Position numbers and translations under genes: made by a program. 64,000 bases of DNA, taken from NCBI GenBank assembly GCA_038230515.1, contig JBBRND010000012.1:1-64000 (forward strand), read 5' to 3'. Under the pieces are notes generated by a model. The model did not search any database. It was given only the letters and a program-made list of their open reading frames with translations, and was not told the origin of the DNA. The DNA is from JAPLDB01 sp038230515. GTDB taxonomy: Bacteria > Bacteroidota > Bacteroidia > AKYH767-A > 2013-40CM-41-45. Positions 9,635 to 19,068 of the stretch are shown here, one piece after another (position 1 is the first letter of the stretch; every line of letters starts with the position of its first letter).

Positions 9635-9684
9635 TTCTCAATTATAAATCTATAACTAAACCAAATTTTCAACTGTAAAATGTT

Positions 9685-11829
9685 ATGAAAAGTAAAAAAA
9701 ATAAAAGACCTATTGAAAATAAAAAAGTAAGCGACCTCCAACCTGATACTCAAAATGGTGATGGACAAATGCTCACCACCAATCAGGGGTTGCTAATTAA
9801 CGATAATCAAAATTCACTAAAAGCAGGTGAACGCGGAGCAACGCTTTTAGAAGATTTTATCTTGCGCGAAAAAATTACTCATTTCGACCATGAACGGATT
9901 CCTGAAAGAATTGTTCACGCACGCGGTTCCGCTGCACATGGAATATTTGAGCTGTATAAATCGATCCCTCAATTTACAAAAGCAAAATTTTTAAATAATA
10001 CTTCTAAACCAACTCCTGTTTTTGTCCGGTTTTCTACAGTTGCAGGTTCAAGAGGTTCATCTGATTTAGCCCGTGATGTAAGAGGGTTTTCGGTAAAGTT
10101 TTATACCGAAGAAGGCAATTATGATTTGGTAGGAAATAATATGCCTGTATTTTTTATTCAGGATGCAATAAAGTTTCCTGATTTAATACACGCAGTAAAA
10201 CCCGAACCGCATAACGAAATTCCACAAGCTGCATCAGCGCACGATACCTTTTGGGATTTTATTTCTTTAATGCCCGAAAGTGCGCACATGATAATGTGGG
10301 CAATGAGCGACCGTGCCCTTCCGAGAAGTTTACGGATGATGGAAGGTTTTGGCGTGCATACATTTCGTTTAATTAACGATGAAGGAAAATCTCATTTTGT
10401 GAAATTTCATTGGAAGCCATTGCTCGGAGTTCATTCTATTGCATGGGATGAAGCACAAAACATTTCAGGGAAAGACCCTGACTTTCATCGCAGAGATTTA
10501 TGGGAAGCAATTGAAGGCGGAGCATTTCCCGAATGGGAATTAGGTGTGCAGATAATTCCTGAAAAAGATGAACACAAATTTGAATTTGATTTGCTGGACC
10601 CAACTAAATTAATTCCTGAAGAAATTATTCCGGTGCAGCGCATTGGTAAAATGACTTTGAACCGCAACCCCGATAATTTCTTTGCCGAAACAGAACAGGT
10701 TGCATTTCATCCCGGTCATTTAGTTCCCGGTATTGATTTTACCAATGATCCTTTATTACAGGGAAGATTATTTTCTTATACTGATACACAATTATCCAGA
10801 TTGGGAAGTCCTAACTTCCACGAGATACCAATTAACCGACCCATCGTTCCTGTTATGAATAATCAGCGTGATGGACACATGCGCCAAACAATCAACAGCG
10901 ACAAAACAAGTTATCAGCCCAACACCATTAGCAACGGCTGCCCGTTTCAGGCAAAAGCAGTTGACGGAGGGTTCACCAGTTTTACCGAACGCATTGATGC
11001 AAAGAAAATTCGTGAACGCAGCCGTAGTTTTTTTGACCATTTCAGTCAGGCAACTTTATTCTTCAATAGTCAGGCTGAACATGAAAAAAATCACATTATT
11101 GATGCACTCACATTTGAATTAGGAAAAGTGGAACGCACTGAAATTCGTGAACGCATGTTAGGCATACTAACACAAATTGATAAAACCTTAGCAGCAAAAG
11201 TTGCCGATGGTTTAGGAATGCCTGTTCCGAAACAGCCCTTGTACCCGATTAATCATAGCGTTCCAGCAGATGGAATTCAAAAAAAGTATGAGCCGGTTAA
11301 AATGAAACAAAGCATTGATAAGTCAGATGCTTTGAGCATGGCAAACACTATAAAAAATTCCATCAAAACAAGGTGTATAGCCATACTTGCTGCCAATGGG
11401 GTAGATGAAAAGTCACTCTCAGATTTGAAAACTGCAATCGAAGCAGAGGGAGCGAAAACAAAAATTGTTGCACCAAAACTTGGAACAATAAAAGGAAGCG
11501 CTGGCAAAGAAATAAAAGTTGACCAAAGTTTTTTAAATACTGCCTCCGTTTTTTTTGATGCAGTTTATATTCCTTCAGGAGCAAAAAGTGCAAGCGCATT
11601 AATTGCAGAACCCGATGCCATACATTTTGTGAACGAAGCTTACAAACATTGCAAAGCAATTGCTGCCAATGGCGATGGAGAAAAATTTTTAAATAACACT
11701 TATGCAAAAAGTGAAAACACAAATAAAGACGCAGGCCTAATCATTAATAAATCTGCAAAAAATTTTATCAAAGCAATTGCGCAACATCGGTTTTGGGAAA
11801 GAGAAAAATCAAGAAAAGTTCCGGCTTAG
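9685..11829 (+). CDS. katE: large-subunit (clade II) haem catalase
   Basis: 714 residues, the length of E. coli HPII-type catalases. It splits hydrogen peroxide into water and oxygen. The catalytic His78 (in RIVHARGS), Asn151 (GNNMPVFF) and the proximal haem ligand Tyr365 (RLFSYTDTQ) keep the spacing of HPII residues 128, 201 and 415. The core ends near residue 540 and is followed by the flavodoxin-like C-terminal domain (about 555-710, CIAILAANGVDEKSL) found only in large catalases. The Lys/Asn-rich N-terminal arm is typical. It is preceded by a palindrome-rich leader and follows a terminator, so it is probably transcribed from its own promoter. Confidence 0.97.
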   Translation: MKSKKNKRPIENKKVSDLQPDTQNGDGQMLTTNQGLLINDNQNSLKAGERGATLLEDFILREKITHFDHERIPERIVHARGSAAHGIFELYKSIPQFTKAKFLNNTSKPTPVFVRFSTVAGSRGSSDLARDVRGFSVKFYTEEGNYDLVGNNMPVFFIQDAIKFPDLIHAVKPEPHNEIPQAASAHDTFWDFISLMPESAHMIMWAMSDRALPRSLRMMEGFGVHTFRLINDEGKSHFVKFHWKPLLGVHSIAWDEAQNISGKDPDFHRRDLWEAIEGGAFPEWELGVQIIPEKDEHKFEFDLLDPTKLIPEEIIPVQRIGKMTLNRNPDNFFAETEQVAFHPGHLVPGIDFTNDPLLQGRLFSYTDTQLSRLGSPNFHEIPINRPIVPVMNNQRDGHMRQTINSDKTSYQPNTISNGCPFQAKAVDGGFTSFTERIDAKKIRERSRSFFDHFSQATLFFNSQAEHEKNHIIDALTFELGKVERTEIRERMLGILTQIDKTLAAKVADGLGMPVPKQPLYPINHSVPADGIQKKYEPVKMKQSIDKSDALSMANTIKNSIKTRCIAILAANGVDEKSLSDLKTAIEAEGAKTKIVAPKLGTIKGSAGKEIKVDQSFLNTASVFFDAVYIPSGAKSASALIAEPDAIHFVNEAYKHCKAIAANGDGEKFLNNTYAKSENTNKDAGLIINKSAKNFIKAIAQHRFWEREKSRKVPA

Positions 11830-11865
11830 ATTTTTTGTCATTTAATTTTAACTGCCGGTAGTTGT

Positions 11866-12642
11866 ATGGAAAAGTATTCTTCTACGTCTTTTTTCTCAGG
11901 GTTAAGCGGTTTACAATTAAACATTCCTAAGTTTCTCTATCCTGAAGCTTTCCAAAATGGGAGCAGGCTGACTTATTATTCTTCGTTATTCAATAGCATT
12001 GAGATAAACAGTTCGTTCTATAAAATTCCGCAACAAACAACTGTTGCAAAATGGGCTGATGAAGTGCCTCGTGGTTTTCGTTTTACATTTAAGTTGTTCA
12101 AAGAAATTACACACAATAAGGATGTAAGTTTTGAGAATGAATTTGTGGAGCAGTTTTTTAAATCCATAAATGCTGTTAAAGAAAAGAAAGGATGTGTGTT
12201 GGTTCAGTTCCCTCCAAGTGTTGGGAAGGAATACTCTGCAAAGCTGAATAAGTTATTACATTGCATTAATGAAACTAATGATGATAACTGGAGAATTGCA
12301 ATAGAGTTCAGGAATAAATCGTGGTACAATAAAACAACTTTTGACCTTCTGAATTATTTTAAAGCTGCTTTGGTAATTCAGGATATTCCCAAGTCGGCAA
12401 CTCCTTTGATAAACCATGAATCTGATTTTTTATACATCCGGTTTCATGGTCCCACCGGAAATTACCGTGACAGCTATTCCGAAGATTTTTTAATGGAATA
12501 TGCAACGTGCGTGAATGAATGGATTGCTGTAGGCAAAACAGTGTTCATGTATTTTAATAATACAATGGGGGAAGCTCTAAATAATTTAAAAACCATAAAT
12601 AGTTTTCTCCAAAATAAAAAGGAAGCAATAAATAGGAACTGA
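11866..12642 (+). CDS. DUF72 protein (YecE-like)
   Basis: 258 residues with the DUF72 TIM-barrel pattern: FFSGLSGLQ near the N-terminus, FNSIEINSSFY, FRFTFKLFKEITH, LVQFPPS, IAIEFRNKSWY and YIRFHGPTGNYRDSYS. The molecular function of the family is not established; a barrel related to endonuclease IV-type folds and a link to DNA repair have been proposed. It overlaps the ligD start by one base (TGATG), so it is translationally coupled to the end-joining ligase. Confidence 0.88.
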   Translation: MEKYSSTSFFSGLSGLQLNIPKFLYPEAFQNGSRLTYYSSLFNSIEINSSFYKIPQQTTVAKWADEVPRGFRFTFKLFKEITHNKDVSFENEFVEQFFKSINAVKEKKGCVLVQFPPSVGKEYSAKLNKLLHCINETNDDNWRIAIEFRNKSWYNKTTFDLLNYFKAALVIQDIPKSATPLINHESDFLYIRFHGPTGNYRDSYSEDFLMEYATCVNEWIAVGKTVFMYFNNTMGEALNNLKTINSFLQNKKEAINRN

Positions 12643-15344
12643 TGGCACTTGCTAAATACAAAGAAAAAAGAAATTTTAAAGAAACTCCCGAACCAACCGG
12701 AGGCAAACCGGACAGTGAGAAACTCCGTTTTGTAATTCAAAAGCACGATGCATCTCATTTGCATTACGATTTCCGACTCGAGATGGAAGGTGTTCTGAAA
12801 AGCTGGGCTGTGCCGAAAGGTCCCTCAACCGACCCGGATGTAAAACGGCTTGCCATGATGGTAGAAGATCATCCTTATGATTACAGAAATTTTGAAGGCA
12901 TTATTCCCAGTGGTTACGGTGCCGGAACTGTTATTGTCTGGGACGAAGGTTTTTATGAGCCTGCCGATGCTGATGGTAATGATAAAAAAACGCAGGATAA
13001 AGAATTACGAAAAGGTATTTATTCAGGTAAGCTACATTTTGTATTGCATGGAAAAAAATTGAAGGGCGAATACGCACTGGTGAAAACACACGGCAGAGGA
13101 GAGAATTCATGGTTATTGTTCAAAGTAAAAGATAAATTTGTTTCTAAAGAAGATATAACGCTAAAAGATAAATCTGTTATTTCAAAAAAAACATTAGCAC
13201 AGGTAGAAAAAACAACAACCAATTTTTATGGTGCAAAGCGTGTAAAGGAATCAACCTCCAAAAGCAAAAAGGAAACTGTGCTAAACAAACGCGCTGATGT
13301 TAAGGCAGCTTCTGCTAAAAATAAAAAAGAAAAGGAAAAAAAAACTTCGCCCGATAAGATTATAACTAAAGGTAAGCGCGCCAAGTTTCCTGTTAAATTA
13401 TCACCCATGCTTGCAACCCTTGTTGACAAGCCTTTTGACAATGATGAATGGCAGTTTGAAATAAAGTGGGATGGTTATAGAACTATTGCATTATGCAATA
13501 AAAAGAAAGTAGAATTAAAATCCCGCAATGATAAATCCTTCAATGAAAAATTCTATCCAATTTTAAAGGCAGTTCAGGAGTGGAAGCTCAATGCTGTAAT
13601 TGATGGCGAAGTAGTGGTGTTAGATGAAAATGGAAAATCAAATTTCGGAGCATTGCAAAATTGGCGCAGTGAAGCCGATGGTGAAATTTATTTTTATGTT
13701 TTCGATATTCTCTGGCTCAATGGAAAAGATTTGATGCAAGTTCCGTTATCGGAACGCAGAGAAGTTTTAAAACAAATAATTCCAGAAAATAATATTATAA
13801 GATTAAGTGAAAACTTTGAAGTAAGCGGAATAAAATTTTTTGAAACAGTCAAAAAAATTGGGCTTGAAGGAATTATTGCAAAAAAATCCGATAGTACGTA
13901 TTCACCCGGAAATCGTTCAAAAGAATGGTTAAAAATAAAAGCCAATAAACGACAGGAAATGGTGATTGGCGGTTATACAAAAAATGATGATTCATCAAAA
14001 TCATTTAGTTCATTATTACTTGGAGTTTTTGAAAAAGGGAAATTAATTTACACAGGAAAGGTGGGTACAGGTTTTAATGATAAGCAGCAAAAAGAAATGC
14101 TTAAGCAATTTAAAACTTACATTACTAAATCTTCCCCGTTTAAGGAATTGCCTGACATTAACAAACCCTCGCGATTCCGCCCTAATCCTCCCCATGCAAC
14201 GGCTATTTTTATGAAACCTGAATTAGTGTGTGAAGTAAGTTTTACTGAAATGACAACAGATGGCATTATGCGTCACCCATCTTTTGAAGCCATGCGCATT
14301 GATAAAAAAGCAAAAGATGTTACGAGAGAAAAAGCAGTTGATACCAAAGAAATTACTTCTATGGAAAAAACGAAATCAAATAAAATTTTAAAACCGACAG
14401 GAAAAAAATATAGAAAAACATTTTTGAATCCGACAGATGAAACACAGGTTCGTGAAATTAACGGGCATGAAATAAAATTTAATAACCTTAATAAAATTTA
14501 TTGGCCCAAAGAAAAAATTACCAAGCGTGACATGCTCAACTACTATTACCAGGTTGCGCCTTATATTTTACCTTATTTAAAAGACCGCCCTCAATCTATG
14601 AACCGTCATCCCAACGGCATCACCGGGGAAAGTTTTTATTTTAAAGATGTTACCGGCACAGCACCTGATTGGATTGAAACATTTAAATATAAAAGTCCTT
14701 CTGATAATCGGGTAAGAAAATATTTAGTCGCTAAAGACGATGCGAGTTTGCTTTACATGGCAACATTAGGTTGTATAGAAATGAATCCGTGGCACAGCAA
14801 AGTTGAAACAGAAGATTATCCTGATTGGTGCATTATAGATTTAGACCCGGCTGAAAATACATTTAACCAGGTGATTGAAGCTGCAAATGTCACTAAGGAA
14901 ATTTTAGAAAGTATGGGCATAACATGCTATCCAAAAACAAGCGGTTCGACCGGCATACATATTTACATTCCACTTGGCGCAAAATATACCTATGAACAAT
15001 CAAAAGAATTTGCAAGGGTAATTGCAACGTTAGTGCAACGTGAAATTCCAAAATACACCAGCATTGAACGCATCGTAAAAGCCAGAAAGGGAAAAATGTA
15101 TATTGATTTTTTACAGAATCGTGCGCAGGCTACAATTGCTGCACCTTATTCTTTACGACCCAAATCTGGTGCAACAGTATCCATGCCTTTGCATTGGGAC
15201 GAAGTAAAAAAAGGCTTGAAGATGACAGACTTTACCATCTATAACACCATAGAAAGAATAAAAAGTGAAGGTGATATTTTTAAGCCTGTTCTTGGTAAAG
15301 GAATTAATTTAGAAAAAGTAATTAAACAATTTAATAAACAATAA
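12642..15344 (+). CDS. ligD: DNA ligase D
   Basis: 900 residues, three-domain bacterial end-joining enzyme. Residues about 20-180 are the 3'-phosphoesterase domain (FVIQKHDASHLHYDFRLEME). Residues about 250-560 are the ATP-dependent ligase with catalytic Lys275 in EIKWDGYR and the ERIIDGEVV-like motif VIDGEVVVLD. Residues about 610-895 are the primase-like polymerase with CIIDLDP (the metal-binding Asp pair) and KTSGSTGIHIYIP. A Lys-rich linker joins the first two. It trims, fills and seals double-strand ends brought together by Ku, whose gene is at 18288. Domain order PE-ligase-polymerase differs from the mycobacterial order. Confidence 0.97.
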   Translation: MALAKYKEKRNFKETPEPTGGKPDSEKLRFVIQKHDASHLHYDFRLEMEGVLKSWAVPKGPSTDPDVKRLAMMVEDHPYDYRNFEGIIPSGYGAGTVIVWDEGFYEPADADGNDKKTQDKELRKGIYSGKLHFVLHGKKLKGEYALVKTHGRGENSWLLFKVKDKFVSKEDITLKDKSVISKKTLAQVEKTTTNFYGAKRVKESTSKSKKETVLNKRADVKAASAKNKKEKEKKTSPDKIITKGKRAKFPVKLSPMLATLVDKPFDNDEWQFEIKWDGYRTIALCNKKKVELKSRNDKSFNEKFYPILKAVQEWKLNAVIDGEVVVLDENGKSNFGALQNWRSEADGEIYFYVFDILWLNGKDLMQVPLSERREVLKQIIPENNIIRLSENFEVSGIKFFETVKKIGLEGIIAKKSDSTYSPGNRSKEWLKIKANKRQEMVIGGYTKNDDSSKSFSSLLLGVFEKGKLIYTGKVGTGFNDKQQKEMLKQFKTYITKSSPFKELPDINKPSRFRPNPPHATAIFMKPELVCEVSFTEMTTDGIMRHPSFEAMRIDKKAKDVTREKAVDTKEITSMEKTKSNKILKPTGKKYRKTFLNPTDETQVREINGHEIKFNNLNKIYWPKEKITKRDMLNYYYQVAPYILPYLKDRPQSMNRHPNGITGESFYFKDVTGTAPDWIETFKYKSPSDNRVRKYLVAKDDASLLYMATLGCIEMNPWHSKVETEDYPDWCIIDLDPAENTFNQVIEAANVTKEILESMGITCYPKTSGSTGIHIYIPLGAKYTYEQSKEFARVIATLVQREIPKYTSIERIVKARKGKMYIDFLQNRAQATIAAPYSLRPKSGATVSMPLHWDEVKKGLKMTDFTIYNTIERIKSEGDIFKPVLGKGINLEKVIKQFNKQ

Positions 15345-15345
15345 T

Positions 15346-15483
15346 ATGCCATACAAAAGCGAAGCACAACGGAAATATTTCCACGCCAACAAAAATAAAT
15401 TGGCGAAACAAGGGGTGGATGTAAAGGAATGGGACCAGGAAAGCGAAGGATTAAAGCTGCCCAAAAAAGTAAAAAAGAAATAA
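15346..15483 (+). CDS. 45-aa basic protein between ligD and alkB
   Basis: ATG at 15346, one base after the ligD stop; its TAA overlaps the alkB start (TAATG). Product: MPYKSEAQRKYFHANKNKL, then AKQGVDVKEWDQESEGLKL and PKKVKKK. The SEAQRKYFHA pattern recurs in short proteins of phages and of bacteria. Coupling to genes on both sides supports real expression. No function is known. Confidence 0.65.
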   Translation: MPYKSEAQRKYFHANKNKLAKQGVDVKEWDQESEGLKLPKKVKKK

Positions 15484-16109
15484 TGTTTTCTTTTATGCAA
15501 CAGGATTTATTTGTGACTGATAATGGTGTATTAAAAAATTTTCTTCCAAAAGATGGAGTAGTAGAAGTCTATCCTGCTTTTTTTAAGGAGAAAGAAAGTG
15601 AAATACTTTTTGATTATTTGCTGCATGAAATCGAATGGCAGCAGGACAGCATGAAATTTTATGGAAAGCAGGTAAATCTTCCACGCCTTACTGCGTGGTA
15701 TGGAGCTAATATGAAAGGGTATAGTTATAGCGGCATTGATATGAATCCAAAACCCTGGACCAAAGAATTATTGTTTATAAAGGATCAGGTAGAAAAACAA
15801 TCAGGATTAAAATTCACAAGTGTATTGCTTAATTATTACAGAAATGGTAATGATAGCGTAAGCTGGCATCGCGACAATGAAAAAGTGTTACACGTAAATC
15901 CTGTAATCGCATCAGTAAGTTTTGGAGCAACCCGCACTTTTAAATTCAGGCATGTTGATGACCATACCCTGGTAAGAAGTATTGAACTAACAAATGGCAT
16001 GTTTGTTTTAATGAAAGGAGAAACCCAGCATAAATGGGAGCATACCATTACTAAGACTTCACGCACCATTAAAGAAAGGATCAGTCTGACATTCAGAATA
16101 CTTTTTTAA
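15483..16109 (+). CDS. alkB: AlkB-like alkylated-base dioxygenase
   Basis: 208 residues from the ATG that overlaps the preceding stop; the in-frame start at 15429 would overlap the 45-aa gene and is less likely. AlkB enzymes use Fe(II) and 2-oxoglutarate to remove methyl groups from DNA or RNA bases. The iron ligands are visible as His-x-Asp in SWHRDNEK and a later His in GETQHKWEHTI; the 2-oxoglutarate-binding Arg lies in RISLTFR, and NYYRNGNDS is the usual preceding motif. It belongs to the end-joining and repair operon. Confidence 0.93.
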   Translation: MFSFMQQDLFVTDNGVLKNFLPKDGVVEVYPAFFKEKESEILFDYLLHEIEWQQDSMKFYGKQVNLPRLTAWYGANMKGYSYSGIDMNPKPWTKELLFIKDQVEKQSGLKFTSVLLNYYRNGNDSVSWHRDNEKVLHVNPVIASVSFGATRTFKFRHVDDHTLVRSIELTNGMFVLMKGETQHKWEHTITKTSRTIKERISLTFRILF

Positions 16110-16154
16110 ATATGGAATATAAATTTATATATTCAATTAAAAATCGCTATAAAT

Positions 16155-17336
16155 ATGGCATCCAAAGAAAATAAATCTAAGAAGAAACGACATTTAAAAT
16201 GGAAAATCCTTTTTTCATTGATTGGTCTTTTAATAGTTGTCCGCATCATATTACCTTATGTTGTTCTTCACTATGCCAATAAAACTCTTGCTAACGTGAA
16301 CGGATATTTTGGTCATGTCAATGATATTGACCTTTCCATTTACAGGGGAGCTTACATTATAAAAGATTTTTATATTGATAAAGTTGATAGTGTAACACGA
16401 GAACGCACGCCTTTTATCTCTTCAGAAGCCATTGATCTTTCCGTAGAATGGAAATCTTTATTTCACAAACGGCTGGTTGGCGAACTTGAATTTAAAAATC
16501 CAGTGTTATTATTTACTAAGGACAAAGCGGAACCTGCTTCCATCCAAAAAGACACAAACGACTTCCGTAAAGTTTTAAAAACATTTATGCCTCTGAAAAT
16601 TAATCGCTTTGAAATATTTAACGGCAAAATACAATACATAGATGCTAGCTCTGTTCCAAAAGTAAACATAGCCATGTCAGGCACACATGTACTTGCACAA
16701 AATCTTTCTAGTGTGTTGGATACAGCATTACTACCGGCAACCGTTGATGCAAATGCAAATGTTTATCAAGGAACTTTTAATTTAAAGATGAAAATAAATC
16801 CCCTAGCCGAACAGCCCACTTATGATTTAAATGTTGAACTAAAAAACACAAATCTCCCCGACCTCAACGATTTTTTAAAAGCGTATGCAAACTTTGATGT
16901 ACATTCAGGAACGTTTGGTTTATATACCGAGGTAGCTTCAAAGGATGGAAAATTTATTGGCTATGTTAAACCTGTAATCAAAAATCTGAAAGTTAAGGGA
17001 CCGGAAGACCGCCACGATTCTTTCTTTAATAAATTATATGAGTCATTGGTTGGAACAGTTGGTGTCATTCTCAAAAATCCAAAAGAAAAACAAGTAGCAA
17101 CAAAAGTTCCCCTAAAAGGTGAGTATGGAAAAACCTCTGTAGGAACCTGGTATGCAATTATAGAAATTCTGCGTAACGCATTCATACAAGCACTTTATCC
17201 TTCTGTTGACAATGAAATAACTATAGCATCAGTTAACAAAGTAGAACCCGAAAAGAAAAAAACTTTTCTTCAAAAAGTTTTTGGAAAGTCAGATAAGAAA
17301 GATAAAAAAGACGCGAGCAACAAAAAAAATAAGTAA
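16155..17336 (+). CDS. DUF748 envelope protein
   Basis: 393 residues. A Lys/Arg-rich N-terminus precedes one membrane helix (about residues 17-37, ILFSLIGLLIVVRIILPYVV), then a beta-rich DUF748/AsmA-like region that would lie in the periplasm (NKTLANVNGYFGHVNDIDLS, VNIAMSGTHVLAQNLSS) and a Lys-rich tail. The role is probably envelope maintenance or lipid transfer by analogy with AsmA-like proteins. It is inserted between repair genes and followed 14 bases later by a YihY membrane gene, so an envelope pair is embedded in the repair operon. A broken paralogue lies at 24-2338. Confidence 0.8.
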   Translation: MASKENKSKKKRHLKWKILFSLIGLLIVVRIILPYVVLHYANKTLANVNGYFGHVNDIDLSIYRGAYIIKDFYIDKVDSVTRERTPFISSEAIDLSVEWKSLFHKRLVGELEFKNPVLLFTKDKAEPASIQKDTNDFRKVLKTFMPLKINRFEIFNGKIQYIDASSVPKVNIAMSGTHVLAQNLSSVLDTALLPATVDANANVYQGTFNLKMKINPLAEQPTYDLNVELKNTNLPDLNDFLKAYANFDVHSGTFGLYTEVASKDGKFIGYVKPVIKNLKVKGPEDRHDSFFNKLYESLVGTVGVILKNPKEKQVATKVPLKGEYGKTSVGTWYAIIEILRNAFIQALYPSVDNEITIASVNKVEPEKKKTFLQKVFGKSDKKDKKDASNKKNK

Positions 17337-17350
17337 ATCAATAAAAATAA

Positions 17351-18253
17351 ATGAAAAAAATAAATTTTGCTGCAACTGGTTCCCTTTTTAAAACATCATT
17401 TATAAAATGGTGGAACCGTGACCCTTTTAATGAGAGCGCCATCATCGCTTACAATGCAATATTTTCTTTACCAGGATTACTAGTTGTTGTAATTTCCATT
17501 GCTGGTTATTTTTTTGGTAACGATGCAGTGAGCGGACGCTTACATAGTCAGGTTGCTCAAGCAATGGGAATAGACACTGCCGATCAGATTCAAGGTATGG
17601 TATTAATTGCCAACAAAAGCAAGGATTCAGTGTGGGCAACTATCTTAGGGATAATTATAATTTTAGTTGGAGCAACGGGAGTATTCGTGCAACTCCAAAA
17701 AACATTAAATACTATTTGGGAAGTAAAAGAATCTACTACGAAATCTGGAATATGGACTTTTTTAAAATCCCGAATTTTTTCTTTCGGTTTAATAGTAACT
17801 ATCGCTTTCTTATTACTAGTTTCATTGGTATTGTCTTCATTATTATCAGCGTTAGGTTCATGGGTATCGCTGAACCTCTCCGAATCATTATTAATTCTCA
17901 TTCAAATAATAAATATTCTTTTTTCTATAGCAATTATCACAGTTCTATTTGCAGTCATGTTTAAAGTTTTACCAGATGTAAAAATAAAATGGCGCAACGT
18001 TTGGGTTGGAGCTTTCGTCACTTCAGTATTATTTGCTTTGGGCAAAACAGCATTAGGATTATACTTCGGTAAAGCCGACCCTGCATCAGGTTATGGTGCG
18101 GCAGGTTCAATAATATTAATTTTATTGTGGGTTTCTTATTCCTCTATGATTGTTTTTTATGGTGCTGAATTTACACATGCTCATGCGGAATTGCATGATG
18201 GTTATATTCCACCTAAGAAAAATGCAGTAAAGCAAGAAGGAAGGAAGGGTTAA
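17351..18253 (+). CDS. YihY/BrkB-family membrane protein
   Basis: 300 residues with about six membrane helices. The family signatures include AIIAYNAIFSLPGLLVV near residues 30-50, GVFVQLQKTLNTIWEV near 110 and the C-terminal GAAGSIILILLWVSYSSMIV followed by FYGAEF. YihY/BrkB proteins are inner-membrane proteins of unsettled function, long misnamed ribonuclease BN. It is close behind the DUF748 gene and 34 bases before ku. Confidence 0.92.
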   Translation: MKKINFAATGSLFKTSFIKWWNRDPFNESAIIAYNAIFSLPGLLVVVISIAGYFFGNDAVSGRLHSQVAQAMGIDTADQIQGMVLIANKSKDSVWATILGIIIILVGATGVFVQLQKTLNTIWEVKESTTKSGIWTFLKSRIFSFGLIVTIAFLLLVSLVLSSLLSALGSWVSLNLSESLLILIQIINILFSIAIITVLFAVMFKVLPDVKIKWRNVWVGAFVTSVLFALGKTALGLYFGKADPASGYGAAGSIILILLWVSYSSMIVFYGAEFTHAHAELHDGYIPPKKNAVKQEGRKG

Positions 18254-18287
18254 AATAATAAAAAATAACCTATCAAAAACTAAAAAT

Positions 18288-19064
18288 ATGCGCTCACTCT
18301 GGACAGGTTCCATCACTTTTGGATTAATAAATATTCCCATAAAATTATTTTCTGCAGTGGAGGAAAGTACCCTTGACCTTGACATGCTGGATAGTAAAGA
18401 CCATTCAAATATTAAGTTTAAGCGGGTTAACGAATTAACCGGCAAAGAAGTCGCCTATGAGAATATTGTAAAAGGGTATAAGTTGGGAAGCGGTTATGTA
18501 ATATTGGAAGCAGAAGATTTTGAAGCAGCTGATGCAGTAAAAACCAAAACTATTGACCTGTTAAATTTTGTTGAAGAAAGTGAAATTGACAGCCTTTATT
18601 ATGAACAACCTTATTATCTGGAACCGGATAAATCAGCAATGAAAGCCTATGCCTTATTACGCGATGCTATGCTAACAACTGGTAAAGTGGGAGTTACATC
18701 ATTTGTCCTTAGAAATAAAGAAGGATTGGCAATTCTTAAACCATATAAAAAAGTAATTGTTCTCAATCGAATTCGATTTTCGCAGGAAATTAAAGAACCC
18801 TCTGAATTAAAATTACCTCCTCTTTCAAAAACTAAAACAAAAGAAATGGCTATGGCAAATAAATTAGTAGAGCAGCTAACTGAAAAATTCAATATTGCAA
18901 AATACAAAGACACTTATACGGCTAAGCTTTTAAAAATTATTAAAGAGAAATCAAAGGGAAAAAAGAGCTCCTTTCCGAAGTTGAAAATAGTCCATAAGCA
19001 AAGTGTCAACTTAATGGATATGCTCAAAGCAAGTTTAGGAACTAAAAAAAGGAAATCTGCATAA
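18288..19064 (+). CDS. ku: bacterial Ku protein
   Basis: 258 residues, normal for bacterial Ku, which forms a homodimeric ring on double-strand DNA ends and recruits LigD. It starts MRSLWTGSITFGLINIPIKL, the usual Ku opening, has FKRVNELTGKEV and DSLYYEQPYYLEPDK in the core, and ends in a basic tail (GTKKRKSA) that can bind DNA. It lies five genes downstream of ligD on the same strand and 4 bases before a Nei-like glycosylase, giving a complete Ku-LigD pair. Confidence 0.97.
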   Translation: MRSLWTGSITFGLINIPIKLFSAVEESTLDLDMLDSKDHSNIKFKRVNELTGKEVAYENIVKGYKLGSGYVILEAEDFEAADAVKTKTIDLLNFVEESEIDSLYYEQPYYLEPDKSAMKAYALLRDAMLTTGKVGVTSFVLRNKEGLAILKPYKKVIVLNRIRFSQEIKEPSELKLPPLSKTKTKEMAMANKLVEQLTEKFNIAKYKDTYTAKLLKIIKEKSKGKKSSFPKLKIVHKQSVNLMDMLKASLGTKKRKSA

Positions 19065-19068
19065 TAAA

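Noticed and set aside
11363..11722. 119-codon frame antisense to katE
   Set aside because: Shadow of the catalase coding region, which is certain.
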